Under the pieces are notes generated by a model that was given only the letters and a program-made list of their open reading frames with translations, did no database searches and was not told the origin of the DNA. Of a DNA stretch of 64,000 nt, positions 17,001 through 27,109 are shown piece after piece (position 1 is the first letter of the stretch; every line of letters starts with the position of its first letter). The DNA lies in NCBI RefSeq assembly GCF_016925495.1, contig NZ_CP070491.1, positions 3,410,001-3,474,000 of the forward strand, read 5' to 3'. The DNA comes from Methylococcus sp. EFPC2 (GTDB lineage Bacteria > Pseudomonadota > Gammaproteobacteria > Methylococcales > Methylococcaceae). A program made the translations under genes and the position numbers.

Positions 17001-17983
17001 TGCAAAAAAAGCTGTGGCTGAATCTGATCATGTTGGCCATGATCGCCGGGTTGGTGGCGCTGGCCTGGCTGGAACCGGGCAAGGAAGAATCCAAGACCCA
17101 CACCCTGGGCGAAATGGATGAAAACGCGGCCGATCGCATCGTCCTCAAGGCCAAGGACACGCTGGTTTTCGAGAAGCGCGAGGGCCGCTGGTGGCTGAGC
17201 GCTCCCTTCGCCGCGCCGGCCAACGAGATTCGGGTCAGACAACTGCTCGATATCGCCAAGTCGGAAAGCGAAGCCCAGTACCCCTTGAACCCGGACGATC
17301 TGGCCAAGTACGAACTCGACAAGCCCAAGGCCGAATTGACCGTGGGCAGTCTGCATCTGATCTTCGGCGGCTACGAACCCATAGACATGCGCCGCTACGT
17401 GGCGGTGGGCAATACCCTGAGTCTGGTGAACGACGATTTTTCCCATCACTTGAGCGCGCCGGCGACCGACTTCGTCGAGAAAAAACTGCTGCCCGACGAA
17501 GCCGCTCAGCCGAATGAATTATTCTTGCCCGGCCTCAAGGCCAGCAAGGGACAGGACGGAAAGTGGAGCTTCGAGCCGCCCAGCGATGCCGCCGAGGGCA
17601 TCACCGATCTGCTGAGCGCCTGGTCTCAGGCACGCGCCATCGACGTCAAGCGCCTGGATAAACCCGCACAAGGCGACATCATCCGCATCGGCTTCGCCGA
17701 CCACGCGCCGATCGAATTCGTCATCCTGCAGCGCGAACCCGACCTCATCCTGGCGCGCAGCGATTGGGGCCTGCAATATCAGGTGGCGGGCGAATCGGCC
17801 AAGTCCTTGCTGAGTCTGCAGAAACCGCAGCCGTCTCCCAAGGAAGACGAGGAAGACTCCGACGAAACCGGGGGAAACTTCACCGACGAAGACCTGGATC
17901 ATGAGGACGAGGACATGGAAGCGCTGGATCCGCAGAACCAGGGCAAGCCGCCTGTACCGGAACCGGAGAAAGGCAAGAAATAG
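17000..17983 (+). CDS. DUF4340 domain protein of the Gld-like ABC cluster
   Basis: A 327-residue protein with an N-terminal membrane anchor (about 5-22) and a periplasmic domain of the DUF4340 family (family-like stretches ADRIVLKAKDTLVFEKREGRWWL and FAAPANEIRVRQLLDIAKSE). It ends in a strongly acidic tail (residues about 285-315, mostly Asp/Glu) and a Pro/Lys end. Its ATG lies in the TGATG overlap with the GldG-like gene. DUF4340 genes commonly finish such operons; the protein probably binds the GldG part outside the membrane, but no biochemical role is known to me. The acidic tail might bind cations or a basic partner. Confidence 0.8.
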   Translation: MQKKLWLNLIMLAMIAGLVALAWLEPGKEESKTHTLGEMDENAADRIVLKAKDTLVFEKREGRWWLSAPFAAPANEIRVRQLLDIAKSESEAQYPLNPDDLAKYELDKPKAELTVGSLHLIFGGYEPIDMRRYVAVGNTLSLVNDDFSHHLSAPATDFVEKKLLPDEAAQPNELFLPGLKASKGQDGKWSFEPPSDAAEGITDLLSAWSQARAIDVKRLDKPAQGDIIRIGFADHAPIEFVILQREPDLILARSDWGLQYQVAGESAKSLLSLQKPQPSPKEDEEDSDETGGNFTDEDLDHEDEDMEALDPQNQGKPPVPEPEKGKK

Positions 17984-17995
17984 GCGTTGCACCGC

Positions 17996-18811
17996 ATGCC
18001 CGAGCTTCCCGAGGTCGAAACCACGCGCCGTGGCATCGCCCCGCACATCACGGCGCGCACCGTCAGCGCCGTGGTCGTCCGCGAACCCCGTTTGCGCTGG
18101 CCGGTGCCGGAAGAGCTGGGCGAGCTTCTAATCGGCGGTGTCATCCAAACCGTAGACCGGCGCGCCAAATATCTTTTGCTGCGCACCGAACGCGGCAGCC
18201 TGATCATCCATCTGGGCATGTCGGGCAGCCTGCGTATCGTTCCGGCGGACACTGTACCGCGCAAGCACGATCACGTGGACCTCGTATTCGACGACGGCTT
18301 GTGTCTGCGCTTTCACGATCCCCGCCGCTTCGGTTGTATCTTGTGGACCGCGGACGATCCGCTCGATCATGTACTGCTCGCGAGCCTCGGTCCGGAGCCT
18401 CTGGGGGCGTCTTTTTCCGGAGACGACTTATACCGGGCCTCGCGCGGCAGCAAGACCGCGATCAAGCCTTACCTCATGGACGGCAAGCAGGTGGTCGGCG
18501 TCGGCAACATCTACGCCAGCGAAGCCTTGTTCCGCGCGGGCATCCATCCGCAGCGCAAGGCCGGGGCGGTCGGCCTGGACCGCTACCGGGCCCTGGCCGA
18601 TGCGATACGGGCGGTGCTAAGCGAAGCCATAGCCCAGGGCGGTACCACCTTGCGCGATTTCGTCAACGAATCCGGCAGCCCCGGCTATTTCCAGCAAACG
18701 CTCAATGTGTACGGACGGGAAGGTGAGCCCTGCCGACGCTGTGGCGCGCCCATCAGACAGCTTAAATTGGGACAACGCGCCAGTTATTACTGCGCGCACT
18801 GCCAGCGCTGA
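17996..18811 (+). CDS. mutM: Formamidopyrimidine-DNA glycosylase
   Basis: A 271-residue base-excision repair enzyme that removes 8-oxoguanine and formamidopyrimidines and cuts the strand by beta,delta-elimination. The mature N-terminus PELPEVE gives the catalytic Pro2 and Glu3. Lys58 (DRRAKYLLL) is the beta-turn lysine. The helix-two-turn-helix has [16 protein letters not shown] near 164-179. The C-terminal zinc finger is CRRCGAPI...YYCAHC. Start is ATG 17996, because Pro must be residue 2; a TTG lies 9 bases upstream. It is 12 bases after the DUF4340 gene and may be read from the same transcript. Confidence 0.97.
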   Translation: MPELPEVETTRRGIAPHITARTVSAVVVREPRLRWPVPEELGELLIGGVIQTVDRRAKYLLLRTERGSLIIHLGMSGSLRIVPADTVPRKHDHVDLVFDDGLCLRFHDPRRFGCILWTADDPLDHVLLASLGPEPLGASFSGDDLYRASRGSKTAIKPYLMDGKQVVGVGNIYASEALFRAGIHPQRKAGAVGLDRYRALADAIRAVLSEAIAQGGTTLRDFVNESGSPGYFQQTLNVYGREGEPCRRCGAPIRQLKLGQRASYYCAHCQR

Positions 18812-18888
18812 GCCGAGAGCTCCGGGATCCCGGCGATCGGGCATCGGTCAGGATGCGATTTCCAGCGGTCGACGATAGAGGCTCGCCG

Positions 18889-19656
18889 TCACGCCGGGTT
18901 CTCGCTGTCGATGAAAAAACAATTCAGATTTAGACGACTCTCCGTATAGGCCATCAGCGCCCGGATGCCGAAACGCTCGGTGGCGTGGTGGCCCCCGGCA
19001 TACATGTGGATGCCGGCCTCCTGGGCCTCGTGCCAGTCGTGTTCGCTCATCTCGCCGGTCAGATAGGCGTCCAGCCCGGCGGCCACCGCCTGTTTCCATT
19101 CGCCGTTGGCGCCGCCGGTGATGATGCCCAGGCTGCGCACCCGAGCCGTATCGTCCGGGCTGGACAGCCAGACTTCGCGGTTCAGCAATCCGCTCAGCCG
19201 CTCACGCAATTCCCCGGCGCTGGGCGCATCGGCCAGTTGTCCCTTCACGCCCGTGGGCACCCCCTGGTAATCGCCGAACGGCGTTTGCTCGACCAGGCCG
19301 ATCGCCCGGCCCAGGGTCGCCGCGTTGCCGACCTCCGGGTGCGCATCGAGCGGCAGGTGATAGCCGTACAGATTGACCTCGTGGCGCACCAGGGGCAGCA
19401 CCCGGCGGGCGAACGGCCCGGTCAAAGGCCGCGCGCCGTGGAATTTCCAGAACAGGCCGTGGTGCACCACCAAGGCCTGTGCCTCGCCGGCGATCGCCTG
19501 CAGTACCGAATCGGCGGTGGCCGAAACGGCGAAGGCCGCCCGCGCGATGCGGGCGGTCCCCTCGATCTGCAATCCGTTCGGACCGTAATCGGGAAAGCGC
19601 GAGGCCTGTAGCAGATCCTCGAAGAACGCCGTCAGGGCCTCGCGTTCGACCGCCAT
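18889..19656 (-). CDS. Nif3-like dinuclear metal center protein (YbgI family)
   Basis: A 255-residue Nif3/YbgI protein. The metal-binding motif VVHHGLFW (about 58-65) supplies two His ligands, YGYHLPLDAHPEVGN (about 97-111) supplies more, and the closing AGGHHATERFGIRAL (about 215-229) gives the last His and Glu. GLQIEG at 26-31 is the usual early motif. Members form a hexameric toroid with two metal ions per subunit; a hydrolase role (for example GTP cyclohydrolase-like) is proposed but unsettled. Start is ATG 19656; upstream residues are out of family. It follows cysK by 5 bases on the minus strand. Confidence 0.92.
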   Translation of the reverse strand: MAVEREALTAFFEDLLQASRFPDYGPNGLQIEGTARIARAAFAVSATADSVLQAIAGEAQALVVHHGLFWKFHGARPLTGPFARRVLPLVRHEVNLYGYHLPLDAHPEVGNAATLGRAIGLVEQTPFGDYQGVPTGVKGQLADAPSAGELRERLSGLLNREVWLSSPDDTARVRSLGIITGGANGEWKQAVAAGLDAYLTGEMSEHDWHEAQEAGIHMYAGGHHATERFGIRALMAYTESRLNLNCFFIDSENPA

Positions 19657-19661
19657 GCTGC

Positions 19662-20594
19662 TCAGTCCAGCAAGCCCTCGAACAGCTTGGTGCTGAGATA
19701 GCGCTCGCCGAAAGAGGGAATGATGACGACGATCAGTTTGCCGGCGTTTTCCGGACGCTTGGCCACCTGGGTCGCTGCCCACAATGCGGCGCCGGAAGAG
19801 ATACCGACCAGCAGGCCTTCCTCACGCGCGGCGCGGCGGGCGAAATCGAAGGCGTCGTCCGCGGTGACACGGATGACTTCATCGTAGATCTGGGTGTTGA
19901 GGATGTCCGGCACGAAACCCGCGCCTATGCCCTGGATGGGATGCGGCCCTTTCGGTCCGCCCGAGAGCACCGGCGAGGCGTCCGGCTCCACGGCGATGGC
20001 CTGAAAACCCGGCTTGCGCTCCTTCAGCACTTCCCCGATACCGGTGATGGTGCCGCCGGTCCCGACGCCGGACACCAGTATGTCGACCTTGCCGTCGGTA
20101 TCGCGCCAGATTTCCTCCGCCGTGGTCTTGCGGTGGATCTCGGGATTGGCCGGGTTCTTGAACTGCTGCAGGATCAAATAGCGCGGGTCGGCAGCGGCCA
20201 GTTCTTCGGCCTTCTTGATGGCTCCGCCCATGCCTTCGCTGCCGGGCGTCAATATGAGTTCGGCGCCATAGGCGCGCAGCAGCGCACGCCTTTCCTTGCT
20301 CATGGTTTCCGGCATGGTCAGGGTGATCCGATAACCGCGAGCGGCGGCGACCATGGCCAGGGCGATGCCGGTATTCCCGCTGGTGGGTTCGAGAAGTATG
20401 GTGTCCGGCTTGATCAGTCCGGCGCGCTCGGCGGCGTCTATCATCGACGCACCGATGCGGTCCTTGACGCTGTGCGCCGGGTTGAAGAATTCCAGTTTGG
20501 CGGCGATCTCGGCCCCCGCACCCTGGGCCAGTCTGTTGATCCGCACCAGGGGGGTGTTGCCGATCAAGTCCGTTACGCTTCCAGCTATGCTCAT
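19662..20594 (-). CDS. cysK: Cysteine synthase A (O-acetylserine sulfhydrylase)
   Basis: A 310-residue PLP enzyme that makes cysteine from O-acetylserine and sulfide. The PLP lysine is Lys44 in NPAHSVKDR, the substrate loop TSGNTG is at about 71-76, the phosphate-binding [10 protein letters not shown] is near 180-189, and the C-terminal ligand Ser lies in GISSGAA. The [11 protein letters not shown] start and the length fit CysK rather than CysM. It lies upstream of nif3 in one unit, and the cytochrome oxidase genes downstream on this strand are separated by a 110-base gap. Confidence 0.95.
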   Translation of the reverse strand: MSIAGSVTDLIGNTPLVRINRLAQGAGAEIAAKLEFFNPAHSVKDRIGASMIDAAERAGLIKPDTILLEPTSGNTGIALAMVAAARGYRITLTMPETMSKERRALLRAYGAELILTPGSEGMGGAIKKAEELAAADPRYLILQQFKNPANPEIHRKTTAEEIWRDTDGKVDILVSGVGTGGTITGIGEVLKERKPGFQAIAVEPDASPVLSGGPKGPHPIQGIGAGFVPDILNTQIYDEVIRVTADDAFDFARRAAREEGLLVGISSGAALWAATQVAKRPENAGKLIVVIIPSFGERYLSTKLFEGLLD

Positions 20595-20704
20595 ACCTAC
20601 CTCTTTAGTGTTCGGTTTCTTACAAATTTGATGAATCGCGACAACCGCGCACGGGCTGTCTCCGACCGAGCGGATGCCCGGTCGGTTGCGCGGCGCGAAC
20701 CACG

Positions 20705-21334
20705 TTACTTCAACTTGCCGTAATACTCGGCGAGCTGTTTGATTTCCCGATCGCTCAGCTTGCCCGCGATCAGGCGCATGCGACCGTAAACATCGTTATG
20801 GCGCTCGCCGCTCTTATACGCCAGCAAGACTTGTTCCAGATAAGCCGTTTTTTGTCCGGCCAGACGAGGCGTGTCGACCGCCTCGCCCTGGCCGCCGGCT
20901 CCGTGGCAACTGGAGCAGGGTGGCTCCATGCGACGGCCGTCGCCACGTGCCACGATGTCGGTCGGATCGTCGGCACCGCCGATGCCGCGCACCGGTTCCA
21001 GCTGGCTGTAATAAGCGGCGAGGTCGGCAAAGTCTTTTTCGCTGAGCGTGCCGGCCACTCCGTTCATGGCCGTGGAGGGATCTTTGCGGCTGCCCTGTTT
21101 GTAATCCAGCAACTGGCGATAGAGATAAGTCGGCAACTGGCCTTCCAGGTTGGGATTGGTGCTGACGTCGTTGTGGCAGCCTCCGCAGACGCCGGCCAGT
21201 TCCTTGCCCTTGGCGGGATCGCCCGCTTTGACGAAGCGCAGGAGATCCGGAGTCCAGGCCACGCGGGTGGAAGGTTCGGCGCCGACCGTTCCGGCCAGCG
21301 CCCATGCGGTAAAAAAGAGGATGAACCTTCTCAT
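20705..21334 (-). CDS. Diheme cytochrome c4
   Basis: A 209-residue periplasmic cytochrome with a signal peptide (cut near residue 19) and two heme sites: CGGCH at 50-54 and CSSCH at 140-144. The distal Met ligands probably lie in STAMNG and RMRLIAG. Two homologous domains are separated near residue 115. Such c4-type proteins carry electrons to terminal oxidases. The gene ends the oxidase unit: only one base separates it from subunit I, so it is most likely the direct electron donor of this oxidase. Confidence 0.92.
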   Translation of the reverse strand: MRRFILFFTAWALAGTVGAEPSTRVAWTPDLLRFVKAGDPAKGKELAGVCGGCHNDVSTNPNLEGQLPTYLYRQLLDYKQGSRKDPSTAMNGVAGTLSEKDFADLAAYYSQLEPVRGIGGADDPTDIVARGDGRRMEPPCSSCHGAGGQGEAVDTPRLAGQKTAYLEQVLLAYKSGERHNDVYGRMRLIAGKLSDREIKQLAEYYGKLK

Positions 21335-21335
21335 C

Positions 21336-22958
21336 TCAGTACCCCCAGGCCGTCGGATCGTAGGTCTTCAGCACGAAAAACTGGATGATGGGATAGCCGT
21401 AGCTGAGCGCCATCAGGCCCGCGATGACCTTGTTCCACACGCCGAAGCTGTTGAGCCACTCCGGCAGGGCGGTCGCCGGCCGTATCGCGACGGCCCAGTT
21501 CTCCTCGACGGGTTGTTCCGCTTCCCCCGCCGTCTGCGTCTTGTAAAGGATGTAGACGAACAAGCCGGCGGATGCCGTCAAAACCAGGCCGCCCAGGATC
21601 ATCGCCAGCTCGTACGGGTCCCAGGCCAGAGTCAGCACGCTGTTGTAGTTGACGCTGGAAATTCGCCGCGGCTGTCCCAGCAAGCCCAGCACATGCCAGG
21701 GCGTGGTCAAGATCCCCAAACCGATGAACCAGCTCCACAACTGCACCAGCGCGAGTTCCTTGGACACCAGGGCCTTGCCCACCAGCCTGGGCCACAAGCG
21801 ATAGGCCACGGCCAGGTAGAGGATCACCACCGTGCCGGCGAAGATCAGGTGGAAATGGCCCGGCACCCAGGCGGTGTTGTGGATCATGGCATTCATCGCG
21901 TAGCTGGCGTTAACCAGTCCGCCGAAGCCGCCGAGCACCAGCATGAGCAGGGAAAGGATGGCCGCCAGCACGGTCGGATCCTTCCAGGGCAGGGCGCCGA
22001 TCCAGCCGAACAGGCCTTGCCCGCCGCGCTTGCGTCCCGCCCCTTCGAGCGAGGCGATCACGGTGAAGCCGGTCAGCAGGGTAGGTATCGCCACCGCGAA
22101 GGTGCCGACCATGTGGATGAACTTCCAGCCGTGGGCCTGTTCCGGGTCCATGTAGAGATGGTGGAAGCCGATGGGCAGGCCGAACAGCAGGATCAGCAAA
22201 AAAGCCAGGCGCGCCAGCTCGTCGCTGAACAGCTTGCCACCCGCGGCTTGCGGCACGAAGCCATAGAGCACGATGTAAGCCGGTATCAGCCAGAAATAGA
22301 CGATGGGGTGCAGGGTCCAGGAAAACAGGGTGCGGGCCAGGCCCACGTCTATGGTGTCCACCAGCCCCAGCGACCAGGGCAGCAGTTGGAACACCGCTTC
22401 CAGCGCCACGCCCGCGCTGGTCCACAGCCACAGGAAAGCGTTGGCCGCCGTGGCGAACGCCGGCAGGGGAACCGGTTCGCCGGGATGGGCCTTCTTCCAC
22501 TCCACGTACATCACGATGACGATCGCCGCCCAGAACCAGGAACCCACCACCAGCAGGGTCGCGCCGATATAGAACAAGGCACTGGCCTGGATGGGCGGGT
22601 AGAAGGTATAGAGCACCGAGGCCTTGCCGAGCAGCAGGGGTATCGCCGCCAGCACCGTCCCGCCCAGGCAGACGCCGTAGCCGGCCCAGGCCAGCAGCGG
22701 GTTCCAGATCGGGACTTTCAGACTGCTGGCGAGGGTGTAGTAGCCGAAACCCATGATGAAGAAGGTGGTCAGCACAAAGGCCATCAATACGCCGTGGGTG
22801 CTCACCGAAGCGAAATAGACGGCGGGCGACTGCAAGGCGGGTATGAAACCGCTGCGCTCCAGCACCTGATACAGGCCGAAGACCGAGGCCAGCCCGAATG
22901 CGCCAAAGGCCACCCAGAAGTTGAACAGGGTGAGTTTTCTGCTGGTAGCGTCGATCAT
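21336..22958 (-). CDS. Heme-copper terminal oxidase subunit I, B-family (ba3-like)
   Basis: A 540-residue, 13-14 helix catalytic subunit. The low-spin heme His lies in FASVSTHGVLMAF (about 52). The CuB His and its cross-linked Tyr lie in SWTLHPIVYFWLIP, the CuB pair in GFHHLYMDP, and the last heme ligands in HNTAWVPGHFHLIF. HPIVY instead of HPEVY, with the small subunit II and the 48-residue partner, places it in the B (ba3/CbaA) family. These enzymes often have high oxygen affinity and reduced pumping. Start ATG 22958 overlaps the subunit II stop by 4 bases. The open frame upstream of this ATG runs through subunit II and is not coding. Confidence 0.93.
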   Translation of the reverse strand: MIDATSRKLTLFNFWVAFGAFGLASVFGLYQVLERSGFIPALQSPAVYFASVSTHGVLMAFVLTTFFIMGFGYYTLASSLKVPIWNPLLAWAGYGVCLGGTVLAAIPLLLGKASVLYTFYPPIQASALFYIGATLLVVGSWFWAAIVIVMYVEWKKAHPGEPVPLPAFATAANAFLWLWTSAGVALEAVFQLLPWSLGLVDTIDVGLARTLFSWTLHPIVYFWLIPAYIVLYGFVPQAAGGKLFSDELARLAFLLILLFGLPIGFHHLYMDPEQAHGWKFIHMVGTFAVAIPTLLTGFTVIASLEGAGRKRGGQGLFGWIGALPWKDPTVLAAILSLLMLVLGGFGGLVNASYAMNAMIHNTAWVPGHFHLIFAGTVVILYLAVAYRLWPRLVGKALVSKELALVQLWSWFIGLGILTTPWHVLGLLGQPRRISSVNYNSVLTLAWDPYELAMILGGLVLTASAGLFVYILYKTQTAGEAEQPVEENWAVAIRPATALPEWLNSFGVWNKVIAGLMALSYGYPIIQFFVLKTYDPTAWGY

Positions 22959-23479
22959 GGCTGCTGTCCTCCTTTGGTCGGGGCATGCCAGTTCTCCGGG
23001 GCGATCACGGTGACTTTGCTCCACATATGATCGTGGCCGAAACCACAATACTCGTTGCAAAGCAGAGGATACTCGCCGGGCTTGGGGAAGACGGTAGTCA
23101 CTTCCGAAACGAAGCCCGGGACGATCATGGTGCCCATGTTGGTCATGGGGATGTGCGCCCCGTGCAGCACGTCCATGCTGGCCAGGCGGAACACGATGGT
23201 GCGGCCGGCGGGAATCTCGATCTCGCGTGGATAGAAACCGTAGCGGCCCGCCACCAGCCGGACCTGGACGGAACCGTTCGCCAAAGGCTCGGCCTGCACG
23301 CCCAGCTTGTCCTCGGCGAATTCCTCGCTCAGATGCAGGCTGGCCGAATCTATGGTTTCCGCATGACCCGGCGGGTGCACGTTGTGGACCCACGCGGTGT
23401 AAAAAATCGCCCCCAGGAACAAAAGTATCATTCCGAGGGCGACGTATAGCCATCTCTTTTCGAGCAGATCGATATGCAT
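22955..23479 (-). CDS. Heme-copper oxidase subunit II with CuA site
   Basis: A 174-residue subunit with one membrane helix (about 11-30) and a cupredoxin domain. The CuA ligands are H106, C141, E143 (backbone), C145, H149 and M152, in CNEYCGFGHDHM. One anchor rather than two, and the short length, fit ba3-type enzymes. It accepts electrons from a soluble cytochrome, probably the c4 protein at the end of the unit, and passes them to subunit I. Its stop overlaps the ATG of subunit I. Confidence 0.95.
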   Translation of the reverse strand: MHIDLLEKRWLYVALGMILLFLGAIFYTAWVHNVHPPGHAETIDSASLHLSEEFAEDKLGVQAEPLANGSVQVRLVAGRYGFYPREIEIPAGRTIVFRLASMDVLHGAHIPMTNMGTMIVPGFVSEVTTVFPKPGEYPLLCNEYCGFGHDHMWSKVTVIAPENWHAPTKGGQQP

Positions 23480-23587
23480 GCGACGATCTCCCTAGCTTTT
23501 CGTTGGAAATGCGGCCGTTTGTAAGCCTGGGCGCGGATCTCGGTCACGCGGCCGGCTCACCCTCCCGGCCCACACAGGTCTGCGGCT

Positions 23588-23734
23588 TCAGTGCACCACG
23601 CCGCGTGGCAGGAATACGCCGAAGTAGAGAAACAGCCATCCGGCGGTCATCGCCGCGGCCACCAAAATCAGCAGTATCCAGGTACCCGCCGGAGCAGGTT
23701 CGTCTTGCAGTTCATCGGAATCACGAGCGGACAT
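23588..23734 (-). CDS. Small membrane subunit of the ba3-like oxidase (subunit IIa-like)
   Basis: A 48-residue protein with an acidic head (MSARDSDELQDEPAPAG) and one membrane helix (TWILLILVAAAMTAGWLFLYFGVFLP). An AAGGAG Shine-Dalgarno lies 6 bases before the ATG. It lies 108 bases upstream of subunit II on the same strand, where other ba3 operons carry a short single-helix subunit IIa gene. Position, size and topology support that assignment; sequence similarity alone would be too weak. Confidence 0.7.
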   Translation of the reverse strand: MSARDSDELQDEPAPAGTWILLILVAAAMTAGWLFLYFGVFLPRGVVH

Positions 23735-23886
23735 GACACACTCCTTACAGAACGACGTAATGGCTGGGGACGGGCCTTAGCTTGCCCTTAAACGGGTACG
23801 CAAGTCCATTACAAAAGTGCGCAAATCGGCCCGGCGCGCGGTGCTGGTGTGTAAAATGTCGGCAAACCCTTATACCGGAGTCCGTC

Positions 23887-24978
23887 ATGTCTGAACTCAC
23901 CGAGCGCGAAGTCGAGAGCGCGCTGAAAACCGTCCTGGACCCGCACCTGGATATCGATCTGGTAAGCGCCAAAGCCGTCAAAAAAATCGAGGTCGAAGGC
24001 GGTACGGTCCGCATCAAGATCGTATTGGGCTACCCGGCGGCAAGCTTCCGCGAGCAGTTGGCCGCCACCGTCAAAGAAACGCTTGCCGCGCTCGTCGGCG
24101 TGGAAAGCGTGACGGTCGATCTGAGCAGTGAAATCGTCTCCCATGCCGTGCAGAAGAACCTCAAGCCCATGCCCGGCGTGAAGAACATCGTCGCCGTGGC
24201 CTCCGGCAAGGGCGGGGTGGGCAAGTCGACCACCTCGGTGAACCTGGCCCTGGCGCTGGCCGCCGAGGGCGCGCGGGTCGGCATCCTCGACGCCGACATC
24301 TACGGTCCCAGCCAGCCGGCCATGCTGGGCCTGTCCGGGAGGCCCGAGATCGTGGACGGCAAGTCCATCCTGCCCAAGACGGCTTACGGGTTGCAGTCCA
24401 TGTCCATCGGTTATCTGATCGACGACGACACCCCCATGATCTGGCGCGGCCCCATGGTGACCGGCGCCCTGCAGCAGCTGCTCAACGACACGCGCTGGGA
24501 CAATCTGGACTACCTCATCATCGACCTGCCGCCCGGCACCGGCGACATCCAGCTCACCCTGGCCCAGCAGATACCGGTCAGCGGCGCCGTGATCGTCACC
24601 ACGCCGCAAGACATCGCGCTGCTGGATGCACAAAAAGGCCTGAAGATGTTCGAGAAGGTGAACGTGCCGGTATTAGGCCTCATCGAAAACATGAGCGTGC
24701 ACGTCTGCTCGAACTGTGGCCACGAGGAACACATCTTCGGCGAAGGCGGCGGGAAGAAGATGGCGGCGAAATACGGCGTCGACCTGCTCGGCTCCCTGCC
24801 CCTGGACATCAAGATCCGTGAACAGGCCGACGGTGGACATCCGACCGTGGTTGCCGATCCGGAGGGTCCTGCCGCTCTCCGCTACAAGGAGATCGCCCGC
24901 AAGCTGGCGGCGCGCCTGGCCTTGAAAGCCAAGGATTACAGCGCCCGCTTCCCCACCATCAGCATCGTGAACAACTAA
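23887..24978 (+). CDS. apbC: Iron-sulfur cluster carrier protein Mrp/ApbC
   Basis: A 363-residue P-loop ATPase of the Mrp/NBP35 class that carries Fe-S clusters to apoproteins in the cytosol. An N-terminal MIP18-like domain (about 1-90) is followed by the deviant Walker [14 protein letters not shown] near 106-118, the [10 protein letters not shown] switch, [10 protein letters not shown] Walker B, and the cluster-binding pair CSNC near 280. Start ATG 23887 has GGAG 6 bases upstream; the frame is open further but not family-like. Its stop overlaps the dcd start (TAATG), so the two are co-translated. Confidence 0.95.
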   Translation: MSELTEREVESALKTVLDPHLDIDLVSAKAVKKIEVEGGTVRIKIVLGYPAASFREQLAATVKETLAALVGVESVTVDLSSEIVSHAVQKNLKPMPGVKNIVAVASGKGGVGKSTTSVNLALALAAEGARVGILDADIYGPSQPAMLGLSGRPEIVDGKSILPKTAYGLQSMSIGYLIDDDTPMIWRGPMVTGALQQLLNDTRWDNLDYLIIDLPPGTGDIQLTLAQQIPVSGAVIVTTPQDIALLDAQKGLKMFEKVNVPVLGLIENMSVHVCSNCGHEEHIFGEGGGKKMAAKYGVDLLGSLPLDIKIREQADGGHPTVVADPEGPAALRYKEIARKLAARLALKAKDYSARFPTISIVNN

Positions 24979-25544
24979 TGGGCATCAAATCCGACACATG
25001 GATACGCCGCATGGCGGCCGAGCAGGGAATGATAGAACCCTTCGAGCCCAACCAGGTGCGCGAGGTGGACGGCAACCGGGTGATCTCCTACGGCACCTCC
25101 AGCTACGGCTACGACATCCGCTGTTCCAACGAATTCAAGATATTCACCAATATCAATTCGGCCATCGTCGACCCCAAAAACTTCGACGAGAACAGCTTCG
25201 TCGACCTGGTCTCGGACGTCTGCATCATTCCGCCCAATTCATTCGCGCTGGCCAGGACGGTGGAATATTTCCGCATTCCGCGCGACGTGCTGACCATCTG
25301 CCTGGGCAAATCGACCTACGCCCGCTGCGGCATCATCGTCAATGTGACCCCGCTGGAGCCGGAGTGGGAAGGCCACGTGACCCTGGAGTTCTCCAATACC
25401 ACCACCCTGCCGGCCAAGATCTACGCCAACGAAGGCGTGGCCCAGGTGCTGTTCATCGGTGCCGACGAGGTCTGCTCGACCTCTTACCGCGACCGAGGCG
25501 GCAAATATCAGGGGCAGACGGGAGTGACCTTGCCGAAGACCTGA
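24978..25544 (+). CDS. dcd: dCTP deaminase
   Basis: A 188-residue homotrimeric dUTPase-fold enzyme that makes dUTP from dCTP for thymidylate synthesis. [13 protein letters not shown] is the usual opening. The conserved SSYGYDIR stretch (about 42-49), the nucleotide site [10 protein letters not shown] (about 111-120) with the Arg, the [19 protein letters not shown] strand holding the catalytic Glu, and the C-terminal [15 protein letters not shown] lid are all present. Length matches E. coli Dcd. It overlaps mrp by 1 base. Confidence 0.97.
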   Translation: MGIKSDTWIRRMAAEQGMIEPFEPNQVREVDGNRVISYGTSSYGYDIRCSNEFKIFTNINSAIVDPKNFDENSFVDLVSDVCIIPPNSFALARTVEYFRIPRDVLTICLGKSTYARCGIIVNVTPLEPEWEGHVTLEFSNTTTLPAKIYANEGVAQVLFIGADEVCSTSYRDRGGKYQGQTGVTLPKT

Positions 25545-25552
25545 GCTTTTCT

Positions 25553-25621
25553 GGTGGGTTACGACGCGCTTCGGACTTGATGGGGACGAAAAAAACCGGA
25601 GCGATGCGCGTCTAACCCACC
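25553..25621. repeat. Long-armed palindromic intergenic repeat
   Basis: GGTGGGTTACGACGCGC (25553-25569) and GCGCGTCTAACCCACC (25606-25621) are inverted arms that pair along 16 positions with a single unpaired base; the loop is about 36 bases. It begins 8 bases after the dcd stop and fills most of the gap to hemL. It looks like a dispersed genomic repeat and could also fold as a terminator. Confidence 0.7.
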
Positions 25622-25659
25622 CTACGATACGAATCCACGCACCACCATCGAGAGATCTC

Positions 25660-26940
25660 ATGAGTTCCAAGCTATTCGAAGCGGCACAAAAACATATACC
25701 GGGCGGGGTCAATTCGCCGGTCCGGGCATTCAAGGGCGTGGGCGGCTCGCCGGTTTTCGTGTCGCGGGCCGAAGGGCCTTATCTGTACGACACCGAGGGC
25801 AAGCGCTACATCGATTACGTCGGCTCCTGGGGACCGATGGTGCTGGGCCACGCCCATCCGGACGTCTTGAAAGCCGTACACGAGGCGGTCGATCGGGGCT
25901 TGAGCTACGGCGCACCCACGACCATCGAAACCCAGATGGCCGAGCGGGTTTGCGAACTGGTCCCGTCCATCGAACTGGTGCGCATGGTCAGCTCGGGGAC
26001 CGAGGCGACCATGAGCGCCATACGCCTGGCTCGCGGTTACACGGGCCGCGACAAGATCGTCAAATTCGAGGGTTGCTACCACGGCCATTCCGATTCGCTG
26101 CTGGTGAAGGCCGGATCCGGCGCCCTCACCCTGGGCGTTCCCAGCTCCCCCGGCGTGCCCGCCTCGCTGGCCGAACACACCCTCACCCTGGCCTACAACG
26201 ATGCCGACGCGGTACGTAAGGTCTTTGCCGAACTCGGCCAGGAAATCGCCGGGGTGATCGTGGAGCCGGTGGCCGGCAACATGAATTGCGTTCCGCCGTT
26301 GCCGGGTTTTCTGCAAACCCTGCGCGAGGTCTGCGACGCATCGGGAGCGGTGCTGATCTTCGACGAAGTGATGACCGGCTTCCGCGTCGCGCTCGGCGGG
26401 GCGCAAGCCCTATATGGAATCAGGCCCGACTTGACCACCCTGGGCAAGGTCATCGGCGGCGGCATGCCGGTGGGCGCGTTCGGCGGCCGGCGCGACATCA
26501 TGGAAAAACTCGCCCCGCTCGGTCCCGTCTACCAGGCCGGCACCTTGTCCGGCAACCCGGTCGCCATGGCGGCCGGCTTGAAAACCCTGGAACTGATCTC
26601 CGCGCCCGGTTTCTTCGAGCGTCTGGGCGAACAGACCCGTTATTTGGTGGACGGGCTCCAGACCTTGGCCGACCGGGCCGGTATTCCCTTCACGACGAAT
26701 AGGGTAGGCGGCATGTTTGGACTATTCTTCACCGCTCAGCCTTCCGTCGGCACCTTCGAACAAGTCATGGCATGCGACGCGGAGGCCTTCAAGCGCTTCT
26801 TTCATTTCATGCTGGAGGAAGGGATATACCTTGCGCCTTCCGCCTTCGAAGCGGGATTCGTCTCGGCCGCGCATGACCGCTCGGTGCTGGATGAAACCCT
26901 GGCGGCCGCGGAGCGGGCTTTTGCGCGAACCTTAGCGTGA
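25660..26940 (+). CDS. hemL: Glutamate-1-semialdehyde 2,1-aminomutase
   Basis: A 426-residue PLP enzyme that turns glutamate 1-semialdehyde into 5-aminolevulinate for heme and corrinoid synthesis. Typical opening [34 protein letters not shown] binds the cofactor phosphate; CYHGHSDS and [10 protein letters not shown] (Asp to the pyridine N) are present; and [18 protein letters not shown] near 261-278 holds the Schiff-base lysine. Length fits the family exactly. The gene stands alone between the palindromic repeat and the TonB receptor operon. Confidence 0.97.
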   Translation: MSSKLFEAAQKHIPGGVNSPVRAFKGVGGSPVFVSRAEGPYLYDTEGKRYIDYVGSWGPMVLGHAHPDVLKAVHEAVDRGLSYGAPTTIETQMAERVCELVPSIELVRMVSSGTEATMSAIRLARGYTGRDKIVKFEGCYHGHSDSLLVKAGSGALTLGVPSSPGVPASLAEHTLTLAYNDADAVRKVFAELGQEIAGVIVEPVAGNMNCVPPLPGFLQTLREVCDASGAVLIFDEVMTGFRVALGGAQALYGIRPDLTTLGKVIGGGMPVGAFGGRRDIMEKLAPLGPVYQAGTLSGNPVAMAAGLKTLELISAPGFFERLGEQTRYLVDGLQTLADRAGIPFTTNRVGGMFGLFFTAQPSVGTFEQVMACDAEAFKRFFHFMLEEGIYLAPSAFEAGFVSAAHDRSVLDETLAAAERAFARTLA

Positions 26941-27109
26941 TTTCCTACGCCCAGGGCTCGAGCCCGCCTCCGCGAACTTGCTAGGACCTTGGCTGGCGAT
27001 ACCCCTTTTGGCCCGATGGACACACTAAAGCTCGGACGATCATGGCCGATTCACTAGCCTCCTGGCCGATGATACGGACCCCTCACCGCAGCCCGGCGCG
27101 CGCCTGCTG

